Positions 11,837-22,239 of a stretch of DNA of 64,000 nucleotides are shown in pieces. Under the pieces are notes generated by a model that searched no databases, had not been told where the DNA came from, and saw nothing but the letters and a program-made list of their open reading frames with translations. How positions within the stretch are numbered: position 1 is the first letter of the stretch; every line of letters starts with the position of its first letter. Position numbers and translations under genes: made by a program. The DNA is taken from the NCBI RefSeq assembly GCF_001659605.2, contig NC_035174.2, positions 25,803,027-25,867,026 on the forward strand, given 5' to 3'. The DNA is from Manihot esculenta. Its lineage: Eukaryota > Streptophyta > Magnoliopsida > Malpighiales > Euphorbiaceae.

Positions 11837-11872
11837 AACATTCGAGGAAGAATGTTCTTAAGGGGGGGAGAA
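11837..11872 (+). promoter_or_regulatory. Inverted repeat and polypurine tract of element I
   Basis: AACATTCG-AGGA-AGAATGTT (11837-11856, one arm mutated) is followed by AAGGGGGGGAGAA (11860-11872), which abuts the LTR start at 11873. It has the same layout as in the other chromoviruses here. Confidence 0.85.
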
Positions 11873-12156
11873 TGTAATACCCGGCTAGACTCCGGTGTTA
11901 GAATTTCAATCTTCCGACGGAATCTCCGTCGGGATCCGAAATCTCTGATACCGGAACCTCTAGAAGGGTAAAATATGTTTTTACAAAATGATTTTCATAG
12001 TTTTATTGTTTGGATTTAAGTTAAAGTTTTAAAGAAGAAAAGAAAAGAGATTGAGGGGAGAGCCCACGTTCAGCCACCGAACCTCATGTTCGGCCGCCGA
12101 ACATGGGGCGGATGCGGAGGCTCTTTTGGCCCCCAAAGGTGGTCTGGCCAGCCACC

Positions 12157-12164
12157 TATAAAAG
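12157..12164 (+). promoter_or_regulatory. TATA box in the LTR of element I
   Basis: TATAAAAG lies about 285 bp into the LTR, followed by a C/T-rich stretch likely to hold the transcription start. Equivalent boxes lie on the minus strand in the LTRs of elements II, III and IV, again just downstream of a cluster of GC-rich near-palindromes. Confidence 0.7.
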
Positions 12165-12350
12165 GCCCCCTGTCCAAAAATGGGCGAGTTTTCTCTCTCC
12201 ATTTCCGGGCAAGGTGAGTCTCCGCCACTCCTTGATGATCTTGTGTTTTTCCTTCAAATCTCTCCCGATATTTATGAGTTTTTACCTTATTTTTGAAGAT
12301 TTTAAGCTTAATCCAAGATTTTGAAGTTTGGAGACCTCCGAGGACTCTTC

Positions 12351-12355
12351 CTCCT
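12351..12355 (+). repeat. Target duplication CTCCT, left copy (element II)
   Basis: CTCCT here and at 22240-22244 flank element II exactly, proving a discrete 5-bp-duplicating insertion into element I's 3' LTR. Confidence 0.92.
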
Positions 12356-14639
12356 TGTAACGACCCGAAAATCTGGACCGCTACCGGCGCTAGAATCCAG
12401 ATCGACTTAAGGCCGCCGGGACCCGTAGCAAGCCAAACATGCATCCTGTGAACCTGTTTAATCCCATACATGATCAACATCATACATAAAAATTTGAACT
12501 TTTCTCTTTCATTCATGAACCAAACTCAACCTGTGCATGCATTAACATAGACATTAACATTAACCCCACCTTGGAGTCCTCATCAATACTCCAATGGGGT
12601 GACATAATCATGCATTAAGTTTGGTTAAACATAAACATCCATAAACATTTAAGATCATGTATATAAAAAGGGATTTACAACATACTATGGTCAAGCACAC
12701 TTCTAAACCTCAATATCATCATTACATTACATAACTCAACATTACATTACAATAACCATCATGTCCACTGCTAGCTATTTCATAACCAAGACTTTACTCT
12801 ATCCGACCTCCTGCTCTATCCTGTACCTGCAAACCTGGGGGTTAAGGGAGAGGGGTGAGCTAACAAGCCCAGTGAGTAGAACCATAAAAACATGTTAACA
12901 AACATGCTCATATGAAATGCATCATAACTCAGACAATTCACATCAAGGGTTGGGTGAACTTGTCACCAAATAGTCCCAGCATCATTTCGTGCCAGGCCGT
13001 AGCATGGGGTCCTGGTCTTCCTGTCATATCATACATTACTTACCATTGCCCAGGGCCTCCTCTGGGCACCTGGTCTTCGAGTCCCATATCCGTGCCAGGC
13101 CGTAGAATGGGGTCCTGATCTTTCATTTCCATGCCAGGCCGTAGAATGGGGTCCTGGTCTTTCCTCAGGGACTAATTGGGTCATCCAACATTCACCCACA
13201 TCAACAACAAAGAATGCGATGCAATATATTCGTGAAATCTAATGCAATCATCCTATTGCATAAACATGATGCATGAAACATGATAAAAACATTTAATTTC
13301 TCAATTTAAAAGATTAAGTTTAGTTCCACTCACTTTTGGCTGACTCTGCAAACTCTGAAGCAGTGCTCACTGCTGAACTCTCTAGTTCCTCTGGTCCGAA
13401 CCTACACAGGTGGACACAAATGAGGGACCTAACACACATGATCATGACTCTGAAAGCATCCCCCAAAAACCCCCTAAAACACCTTAAAACAATCAAGGAA
13501 TTCATGCAAAGGAGGGCTGAATAGGGCACTTTCAGCGGCAAGTTCGGCGGCCGAAAGGCCCTCTAGAGCCGAAAGTCATGCACCTTCGGTGGCACTCTCG
13601 GCGGCTGAACGTTCCCTCCAGAGACGAAACTCATGCATGTTCGGCGGCACCTTCGGCGGCCGAAAGTCCCCTCCAGAGACGAAAGTCCACATTCAAGGGC
13701 AGGTTCGGCTGCCGAAAGAGCCTTCGGCTGCCGAACCTAGTTTCTCCCAAAGGGCAGAAACTTGGTTCCAACATGCACAAATGCCTCCCAACTCATTCAA
13801 ACATGCATTTTCCTATTCTACAACATGCATACTCAAGCATACAAGCTCCTAGGGGCTTTAAACCATCAAAAACCCCAACTACAACACATCAAACAACCCA
13901 CATTGCTCATAAACATACATAAACCCATAAACATAACAAAAACCTAACATGCATTTCTACCCCATAGATCTTCATAAAACTTGTTTAAAACATGCAAGAA
14001 AGGTTGGATCTAAGCTTACCTCTTGAAGATCGAGAGGAAAGACGATCCTAGCTTGGAGGTAGGGAGAAATCCATTCTTCATTCTCCAAGCTTCCAAACTT
14101 GCTCTTTTGCTCAAAGATCTTCAAACCAAGTGAAAACTCATAAGAAAAACATGAAGATTTGAAGGAAGAAGCTCAAAATCGATGAGGGACGGTGGAGAGC
14201 TCACCTTGGCCGAAAACAGGGAGAAAAGCTCTCCCGTTCGGACATGGGGACCCCTTTATAGGTGGCTGGCCAGGCCACTTTCGGGGGCCTAATGTGCCTC
14301 CGCATGCATGCCATGTTCGGCGGCCGAACTTAAGGTTCGGCGGCCGAACTTAAGGTTCGGCGGCCGAACCTGGACTTCCCTCACTTATGCTTTCGGGGGC
14401 CTAAAGCACTCCCGAAACGCATGCACGTTCGGCGGCCGAACTTAGGATTCGGCGGCCGAACCTGAGTCTTCCTCTCAAGTCCATTTTCATTTAAAAACTC
14501 AACTTCCTTTTTACTTAAAATCATAAAATACATCAAAACATTTCATAAATACATCATTTTACCCTTCTAGAGGTTTCCAACATCCGAGATTCCACCAGAA
14601 GGTAGGAATTCCGATACCGGAGTCTAGCCGGGTATTACA
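12356..14639 (-). repeat. 3' LTR of element II
   Basis: 2284 bp, reading TGTAATACCCGG...GGGTCGTTACA on the minus strand. The TATA box is at 14253-14260. A U3 cluster of TTCGGCGGCCGAA copies, three of them exactly 20 bp apart (14315, 14335, 14355), precedes the TATA box; a second cluster (13543-13735) follows it. The minisatellite at about 12990-13165 has one more unit than the sister LTR. Confidence 0.92.
12990..13165 (-). repeat. Minisatellite in the left LTR of element II
   Basis: Units of TGCCAGGCCGTAGAATGGGG followed by TCCTGGTCTTTC (plus-strand reading). Three clear copies plus a diverged one are seen here; the other LTR of this element (about 20650-20795) lacks one copy. Confidence 0.8.
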
Positions 14640-14675
14640 TTCTTCCCCCCTTAAGAACATTCGTCCCCGAATGTT
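14640..14675 (-). promoter_or_regulatory. Polypurine tract and inverted repeat of element II
   Basis: The tract (purines on the minus strand, 14640-14652) adjoins the 3' LTR. The inverted repeat AACATTCG-TCCC-CGAATGTT (14656-14675) has both arms intact. Confidence 0.85.
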
Positions 14676-14759
14676 CACCAAACAAACATGGCATAGCATA
14701 AGACATGAGCATACAAAGCATAAAACCTATCTATACAAACTAAACACATAACACTTACC

Positions 14760-15560
14760 TTAGAAGAGATGAGGATACTGCCGGAGCATGGACTCCCGTG
14801 TCTCCCAAGTACACTCTTCAATATTGTGGTAATTCCAAAGGACTTTCACCATCGGGATTTCCTTGTTCCTTAGTTTTCTGATCTGGGTGTCTAGGATCCG
14901 TACCGGCTGTTCAACATAGGTGAGATCCTCTTGGATCTCCACATCAGGCTCACTAAGAACCTTGCCCGGATCTGACACGAACTTTCTCAACATAGAAACA
15001 TGGAAAACCGGATGGATTCTCTCCATTGAAGCAGGCAAGTCCAGCTTGTACGATACATTCCCAATCTTTTGCAAGACTTCAAAGGGTCCGATGTACCGTG
15101 GAGCCAGCTTACCTTTCTTCCCGAACCGAATCACCCCTTTCATTGGAGACACTTTGAGCAATACCAAATCCCCCTCCTGAAACTCTACTTGCCTTCTGCG
15201 GATATCTGCATAACTCTTCTGTCTGCTTGAAGCAGTCTTAATCCTTTCTCTGATTATGGGCACCACTCTGCTGGTGATTTCTACTAGCTCAGGCCCTGCC
15301 AAGGCCTTTTCTCCTACTTCTTCCCAATAGACAGGCGACCTGCACTTCCTTCCATACAAAACTTCATATGGGGCCATCTCTATGCTAACATGATGGCTGT
15401 TATTGTAGGCAAACTCCACTAAAGGTAGATGCTGCCTCCAAGAACCGCCAAAATCCAACACACACATTCTGAGCATATCCTCTATTGTCTGGATGGTCCT
15501 CTCTGATTGTCCGTCTGTCTGAGGATGGAAAGCAGTGCTAAAATCCAACCTGGTACCCAT
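14760..15560 (-). pseudogene. pol: Integrase C-terminal half and chromodomain of element II
   Basis: An open frame of 266 codons starts with [18 protein letters not shown], carries the third catalytic residue (Glu in TIQTIEDML), the GPF module ([11 protein letters not shown]) and a chromodomain ending YPHLF. It is in the same frame as the upstream part (15567-16715); only a TAG replacing CAG near 15564 separates them. Confidence 0.88.
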
Positions 15561-15566
15561 AGCGTT

Positions 15567-16715
15567 CTACAGACTCCGCCAAAACCTGGAGGTGAACTGG
15601 GGCCCTCTATCGGACACTATTGAAATAGGGACTCCATGCAGTCTGACGATCTCATCAACATACACCTGCGCCAACTTGTCCACAGAATAGCCACTCCTGA
15701 CAGGGATAAAGTGAGCAGATTTGGTGAGTCTGTCCACAATCACCCATATGGAGTCCAATCTGTTGGATGTTGCCGGTAACCCCACCACGAAGTCCATAGC
15801 TATATTCTCCCATTTCCACTCTGGAATAGGTAGTCGGTTAAGCATTCCAACCGGCTTCTGATGTTCCAGCTTCACCCTCTGACATGTTTCACAGGCTGAC
15901 ACAAACTGTGCCACTTCTCTCTTCATAGCTGGCCACCAATAAACCTTCTTCAGATCTTGATACATCTTGGTGGCTCCAGGGTGAACACTGTATCTGGTAT
16001 TATGAGCCTCTCTCATAATGTCTCCCTTTAGCCCTATGTCATTTGGTACACACAATCTGCTCCCATAGCGGAGGATCCCCTTGCTGTCGAATCTGAACTC
16101 ACTATCTTTGCCTGACTGAACAGTCCTGGCAATCTTCACTAACTCAGGGTCCTCATGCTGTTTCTGAGCCACCTGCTCCAGAAACACGGGTGCCACTCTC
16201 ATCTGGGCAACTAAAGCACCTGTACCAGACAACTCCAACTGTAGCCCTTCATTCATAAGCTCGAAGAACTGCCTCACCACTAGTCTTCTCTCTGCTGCAA
16301 TATGGGACAAACTGCCAAGTGATTTCCGGCTTAAGGCGTCTGCCACAACATTCGCCTTACCCGGATGGTACTGGATCTTGCAATCATAGTCACTGAGCAG
16401 TTCTACCCATCTTCTCTGCCTCAAATTCAAATCTCTCTGACTCAGGATGTACTGTAGGCTCTTATGATCTGTGAAGATCTCACATTTTACCCCATAAAGG
16501 TAGTGCCTCCACATCTTAAGTGCAAAGATCACCGCTGCCATCTCTAGGTCATGTGTAGGGTAATTCAACTCGTGCTTCTTTAACTGCCTAGAAGCATAAG
16601 CAATCACCCTTTCATTCTGCATCAGCACACAACCCAGTCCCACACGGGACGCATCACAATAGACTGAGAAGTCTTCATTACCAGATGGCAGAGCTAACAC
16701 TAGTGCTGAAGTCAA
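15567..16715 (-). pseudogene. pol: RNase H and integrase N-terminal half of element II
   Basis: 382 open codons. RNase H begins with [20 protein letters not shown] and includes [15 protein letters not shown] and VADALSRKS. The integrase zinc-binding motif [13 protein letters not shown]...CETCQ is intact, as are the catalytic aspartates in VDRLTKSAH and SDRGPQFTS. It ends at the CAG-to-TAG stop near 15564. A second such stop (16746-16748) separates it from the RT upstream in the same frame. Confidence 0.88.
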
Positions 16716-16748
16716 CCTCTTCTTTAGCTCCTCAAAGCTCTCTTCACA

Positions 16749-17696
16749 CTATTCGGTCCACACAAACCTCTGGTTCTTCTTAGTCAGTCTAGTCATGGGA
16801 GCTGCAATTTTAGAGAAGTTCTGAACGAACCTCCTGTAGTAACCTGCCAAACCCAAAAAGCTCTTGATCTCTGTCACTGTAGTGGGTCTAGGCCAGTTTG
16901 CTACAGCTTCCACTTTCTTGGGGTCTACCTCGATTCCATTTTCTGTCACCACATGCCCCAAGAATGAAATGCTCCTCAGCCAAAACTCACATTTGGAGAA
17001 CTTGGCATACAAGCCGTGTTCCCTCAAGGTCTGCAAAACCAACCTCAGATGATGGGCATGCTCCTCTGCATTCCTGGAATACACTAAGATATCATCTATG
17101 AAGACAATAACAAAGTGATACAGGTATTGGCTAAACACTCTGTTCATGAGATCCATGAATGCTGCAGGGCATTGGTTAACCCGAACGGCATCACAAGGAA
17201 CTCATAATGCCCATATCTGGTCCTGAAGGCTGTCTTCGGCACATCCTCTTCTCTTATCCTTAGCTGATGGTACCCCGATCTCAGATCTATTTTGGAGAAA
17301 CAACCTGCTCAGGCTAGCTGGTCAAATAGATCGTCGATCCTTGGCAACGGGTACTTATTCTTGGTAGTGACTTTGTTCAACTACCTGTAGTCGATACAAA
17401 GTCTGAAGGATCCATCTTTCTTTCTCAAAAATAGCACTGGAGCACCCCAAGGTGAGGTACTCGGTCGGATGAATCCTCTATCTACCAACCCTTGCAACTG
17501 CTCCTTAAGCTCTTTCAATTCTGCTGGTGCCATCCTGTAGGGAGGGATAGAGATCGGTCTAGTTCCAGGCATCAACTCAATTTCGAACTCTATCTCCCTG
17601 GCAGGTGGTAAATCTGGCAGCTCGTCTGGGAACACATCTAAGAACTCACTGACCACGGGCACTGAGGCGGGCTCTCTAACATGACTATCCAGCTCT
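16749..17696 (-). pseudogene. pol: Reverse transcriptase of element II, frameshifted
   Basis: RT motifs run from [20 protein letters not shown] (near 17620) through LCIDYR, the catalytic [11 protein letters not shown] (about 17085-17120) and [19 protein letters not shown]. The frame is lost at a CAG-to-TAG stop near 17381 and at a one-base deletion near 17165 (three G:C pairs where sisters have four). A 2-nt deletion near 17695 separates it from the protease. Confidence 0.85.
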
Positions 17697-17714
17697 TACA
17701 TGAGCTAGAAAACC

Positions 17715-18365
17715 CTAACAACCCCTCCGGAGTAGCCTACGAGCCTGAAGGGCTGATATCAAACCTCTAGGTGTACTCCCCCTGTCTCCTCTGAAGACAA
17801 CCTCTGACCCATCCTGACATCTGAACCTGACTACCTTGTCTCTGCAATCCAAGGTAGCACCATGGGTAGATAACCAGTCCATCCCTAGAATGACGTCAAA
17901 ATCTGTCAAATCTAGAACCAGTAGGTCGGCGGACAGGCATCTTCCCTCCACAAAAACTGGACTACACTGGCAGACTGACTCTGCCACTGACGGGTCACAC
18001 TTGGGTCCACTGACCCATAGGGGACACTCTAACCCAGAGACCATCAATCCCAACCTCTCGACGGCCCTCGGAGCAATGAAAGAATGAGATGCACCAGGGT
18101 CCAATAATGCATACACATCTGAACAACCAATGATGAGATTACCTGACACCACGGTGTTGGATGTGTTTGCCTCCTGCTGAGTCATGGTGAAGATCCGTGC
18201 TGGAGCTGACGGACCCTCACCCCTGAAACCCGCTGAAGAAGAGGCTGCCCCTCTTCCTCTGCCTCTGCCACTAGCCTGAGTCGCGGCTGGAGCTACTGGC
18301 TGTGCCACACTGCCTGAAGCTGTCTGCTGAGACTGTGCCCCAAAAACTGGCCTAGGACACTCCTG
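17715..18365 (-). pseudogene. pol: Protease of element II
   Basis: Aspartic protease with the active-site motif [19 protein letters not shown], a conserved strand [13 protein letters not shown] and the downstream [14 protein letters not shown]. The active site is intact. The domain is shifted out of frame with gag by a 2-nt deletion near 18362 and with RT by another near 17695. Confidence 0.85.
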
Positions 18366-19749
18366 TGCTGTGTCCCTTCTGTCCACATCTGAAGCAGGCT
18401 GACGTCCCAACCAGACATACCCCTTTGTGCGGCTTCCCACATTTCTTGCATACTGCATTATCTGCACCAGAGCTTGAGCCACTCCCTAATCCCAGACCTG
18501 ACTTGATCTTGCTCCAGAACTTGTTCTTCTTAGACTTGGCTTTACTCCATCTCTTACTGCCTGAAGCTGCTGCACTCAAAGTAGAGGGATCTAACCTTCC
18601 CCCATCTGGGGTTTTAGAACCAGAAGACTGTGCTACTGACTGATTGACTTTCCCTTCGATGATAGCACTAGCCTCCATCCTCCGAGCCATATCCACTATG
18701 GCATGGAAACTCTCCCTCTCTGCTAACTGAATCAAGGAGGAATACTTGGAATGGAGCTTCATGATATACCTCCTTGACTTTTTCTGTTCAGTATCCAGAT
18801 TCTGCCCAGCAAATGGCAACAGCTCTAAAAACCTGTCCGTGAACTCATCCACACTCATCTCATCCGTCTGCCTCAGCTGTTCGAACTTAATCATCTTCAA
18901 CTCTCTTGAACTGTCAGGGAAAGCCCATCCTGCAAACTCATTTGCAAACTCCTCCCATGATAGGCTGTCCACCCTCGGGCTCACATAGCTCTTAAACCAC
19001 TCTCGGGCTTTCTTACATTTCAGAGTGAACCCAGCCATCTGAATGGCTCTACTGTCATCAGCTCCTATCTCATATGTAATCGTTCTGACCCTCTCAAGGT
19101 ACACAAACAGATCATCACCGGTTTCAAACTGGGGAGCACCCAGCTTCATGTAATCGATCATCTTGACCCTGCTCCCCCCAGATGAGTTAGGTTTAGGGTC
19201 TTGGGTTACTAGGACAGCAGGTGCTGCTGGTGGTGGAGGAGGTGCAGCATCCCCTGGGGTAGGGTTTGCTGTACCTGGATAGAAAGATGGGGGTGGGTAC
19301 ATAGGGTACTGTGAGTATGGTGGATAGTAAGGTGGGTATGGCATGTGTGTGGGATAAGGATTAAAGCTAGGGTAATCCGATGTACCTCCCATCGAATACC
19401 CGGGATTTTGTGAAAAGGGTGGGTAGTAAGGTGGCTGAACAAATCCCGAGGCCTGGGTGCCGCCTTGGGATTCTCCCATGCCCTCTTCTGACATACTTAC
19501 TCCAAGACTTCCATCCCTCCTCTGATCCACATCCATCTGATCTCCCACATCCTCTGACATATCTCCTTGCACTGTTCCCCTCACTGATCTGCTTCTATCC
19601 AGATCCAAAGACCTTCTAGGGTCTCTTACTGCTCTTTCCCTGCTAGACCTGCTAGACATTGCCATTGGCAATGCAGGAGGACGGGCATCAGTGCCCTCGT
19701 CCTGGGGTGGTACTCCAGTCAATCGTGCAGATCGACGAGTTCCTCTCAT
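18352..19749 (-). pseudogene. gag: gag of element II
   Basis: Start chosen at 19749 (MRGTRRSARLTGVPP), shared with elements I and III. Order: charged N-terminal region, proline/tyrosine-rich stretch (about 19270-19360), capsid-like domain with [17 protein letters not shown] (about 18900-18960), knuckle one [12 protein letters not shown] and the start of knuckle two CFRCGQKGH. The frame is lost inside knuckle two by a 2-nt deletion, so about 460 residues are open. The basic serine/glycine-rich linker before the knuckles (about 18460-18560) could bind RNA. Confidence 0.87.
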
Positions 19750-20020
19750 TCTGTTTACTGAAAAACAGCACACATCACATAAACATTAGCATCAAATGGT
19801 TCATGTGCAAACACATGAACCCGCATCACATACATCACATATCATAGCATAACATAAATGCACATGCATATAATCATGGCATTACACATCATCATTCAAG
19901 ACAGGAATCTACATCCTATCCTAGTGGACATGATGTTCCTATTGTGCTTGACCTTCTACAACATCTATGAGCCCGACACTCTAGGTCCGACCATATGAAC
20001 CTAGGGCTCTGATACCACTC
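19750..20020 (-). other. Leader and primer-binding site of element II
   Basis: The primer site (minus-strand TGGTATCAGAGC, 20006-20017) lies three bases from the LTR. About 255 bp of untranslated leader lead to gag. No reading frame is seen. Confidence 0.85.
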
Positions 20021-22239
20021 TGTAACGACCCAAAAATCCAGACCGCTACCGGCGCTAGAATCTAGATCGGCTTAAGGCCGCCGGGACCCGTAGCAAGCCA
20101 AACATGCATCCTGTGAACCTGTTTAATCCCATACATGATCAACATCATACATAAAAATTTGAACTTTTCTCTTTCATTCATGAACCAAACTCAACCTGTG
20201 CATGCATTAACATAGACATTAACATTAACCCCACCTTGGAGTCCTCATCAATGCTCCAATGGGGTGACATAATCATGCATTAAGTTTGGTTAAACATAAA
20301 CATCCATAAACATTTAAGATCATGTATATAAAAAGGGATTTACAACATACTATGGTCAAGCACACTTCTAAACCTCAGTATCATCATTACATTACATAAC
20401 TCAACATTACATTACAATAACCATCATGTCCACTGCTAGCTATTTCATAACCAAGACTTTACTCTATCCGACCTCCTGCTCTATCCTGTACCTGCAAACA
20501 TGGGGGTTAAGGGAGAGGGGTGAGCTAACAAGCCCAGTGAGTAGAACCATAAAAACATGTTAACAAACATGCTCATATGAAATGCATCATAACTCAGACA
20601 ATTCACATCAAGGGTTGGGTGAACTTGTCACCAAATAGTCCCAGCATCATTTCGTGCCAGGCCGTAGCATGGGGTTCTGGTCTTCCTGTCATATCATACA
20701 TTACTTACCATTGCCTAGGGCCTCCTCTGGGCACCTGGTCTTCGAGTCCCATATCCGTGCCAGGCCGTAAAATGGGGTCCTGGTCTTTCCTCAGGGACTA
20801 ATTGGGTCATCCAACATTCACCCACATCAACAACAAAGAATGCGATGCAACATATTCGTGAAATCTAATGCAATCATCCTATTGCATAATCATGATGCAT
20901 GAAACATGATAAAAACATTTAATTTCTCAATTTAAAAGATTAAGTTTAGTTCCACTCACCTCTGGCTGACTCTGCAAACTCTGAAGCAGTGCTCACTGCT
21001 GAACTCTCTAGTTCCTCTGGTCCAAACCTACACAGGTGGACACAAATGAGGGACCTTACACACATGATCATGACTCTGAAAACATCCCCCAAAAACCCCC
21101 CTAAAACACCTTAAAACAATCAAGGAATTCATGCAAAGGAGGGCTAAACAGGGCACTTTTGGTGGCAGGTTCGGCGGCCGAAAGGCCCTCCAGAGCCGAA
21201 AGTCATGCACCTTCGGTGGCACTCTCAACGGCCGAAGGTTCCCTCTAGAGACGAAACTCATGCATGTTCGGCGGCCGAAAGTCCCCTCCAGAGACGAAAG
21301 TCCACATTCGGGGGCAGGCTTCGGCAGCCGATACATGCTACCACAGGCAGGTTCGGCGGCCGAAAGAGCCTTCGGCTGTTGAACCTGGTTTCTCCCAAAG
21401 GGCAGAAACTTGGTTCCAACATGCACAAACGCCTCCCAACTCATTCAAACATGCATTTTCCTATTCTACAACATGCATACTCAAGCATACAAGCTCCTAG
21501 GGGCTTTAAACCATCAAAAACCCCAACTACAACACATCAAACAACCCATATTGCTCATAAACATACATAAACCCATAAACATAACAAAAACCTAACATGC
21601 ATTTCTACCCCATAGATCTTCATAAAACTTGTTTAAAACATGCAAGAAAGGTTGGATCTAAGCTTACCTCTTGAAGATCGAGAGGAAAGACGATCCTAGC
21701 TTGGAGGTAGGGAGAAATCCACTCTTCGTTCTCCAAGCTTCCAAACTTGCTCTTTTGCTCAAAGATCTTCAAACCAAGTGAAAACTCATACGAAAAACAT
21801 GAAGATTTGAAGGAAGAAGCTCAAAATCGATGAGGGACGGTGGAGAGCTCACCTTGGCCGGACATGGGGACCCCTTTATAGGTGGCTGGCCAGGCCACTT
21901 TCGGTGGCCTAACGTGCCTCCGCATGCATGCCATATTCGGCGGCCGAACTTAAGGTTCGGCGGCCGAACCTGGACTTTCCTCACTTATGCTTTCGGGGGC
22001 CTAAAGCACTCCTGAAACGCATGCACGTTCGGCGGCCGAACTTAGGATTCGGCGGCCGAACCTGAGTCTTCCTCTCAAGACCATTTTCATTTAAAAACTC
22101 AACTTCCTTTTTACTTAAAATCATAAAATACATCAAAACATTTCATAAATACATCATTTTACCCTTCTAGAGGTTTTCGACATCCGAGAGTCCACCGGAA
22201 GGTAGGAATTCCGATACCGGAGTCTAGCCGGGTATTATA
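20021..22239 (-). repeat. 5' LTR of element II
   Basis: 2219 bp, nearly identical to 12356-14639. It lacks one minisatellite unit, a segment of about 28 bp near 21860 and one 20-bp unit with TTCGGCGGCCGAA near 21965. The terminal TGTAATA is mutated to TATAATA (22233-22239). TATA box at 21873-21880. CTCCT (22240-22244) follows. Confidence 0.92.

Larger units (their letters stand above)
11873..12355 (+). repeat. 3' LTR of element I, first segment
   Basis: Begins TGTAATACCCGGCTAGA after the polypurine tract. It contains TTCGGCCGCCGAA-type near-palindromes (about 12068-12103) and a TATA box, and is cut at 12355 by element II. The last five bases, CTCCT, are the target duplication repeated at 22240-22244. 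Confidence 0.9.
12356..22239 (-). mobile_element. Element II: complete-length minus-strand chromovirus
   Basis: This 9884-bp Ty3/gypsy chromovirus has two LTRs (12356-14639 and 20021-22239), primer site at 20006-20017, polypurine tract at 14640-14652 and a perfect 5-bp target duplication, CTCCT. The two LTRs differ by a few substitutions plus gains or losses of repeat units, so it is much younger than element I. Coding order on the minus strand is gag, protease, RT, RNase H, integrase, chromodomain. Frames are broken by two 2-nt deletions, one 1-nt deletion and CAG-to-TAG stops. Confidence 0.93.

Noticed and set aside
13578..13922. Open frame of 114 codons, Arg/Ser/Pro-rich, with relatives at 21205-21570 and 52349-52717
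   Set aside because: It lies wholly inside LTRs and arises because the GC-rich near-palindromes lack stop codons in several frames; composition follows the repeats, not a protein.
14315..14463. Regularly spaced TTCGGCGGCCGAA copies looking like a CRISPR array
   Set aside because: This is plant DNA inside an LTR, spacing is irregular overall, the units between copies are themselves repeated, and no cas genes exist.
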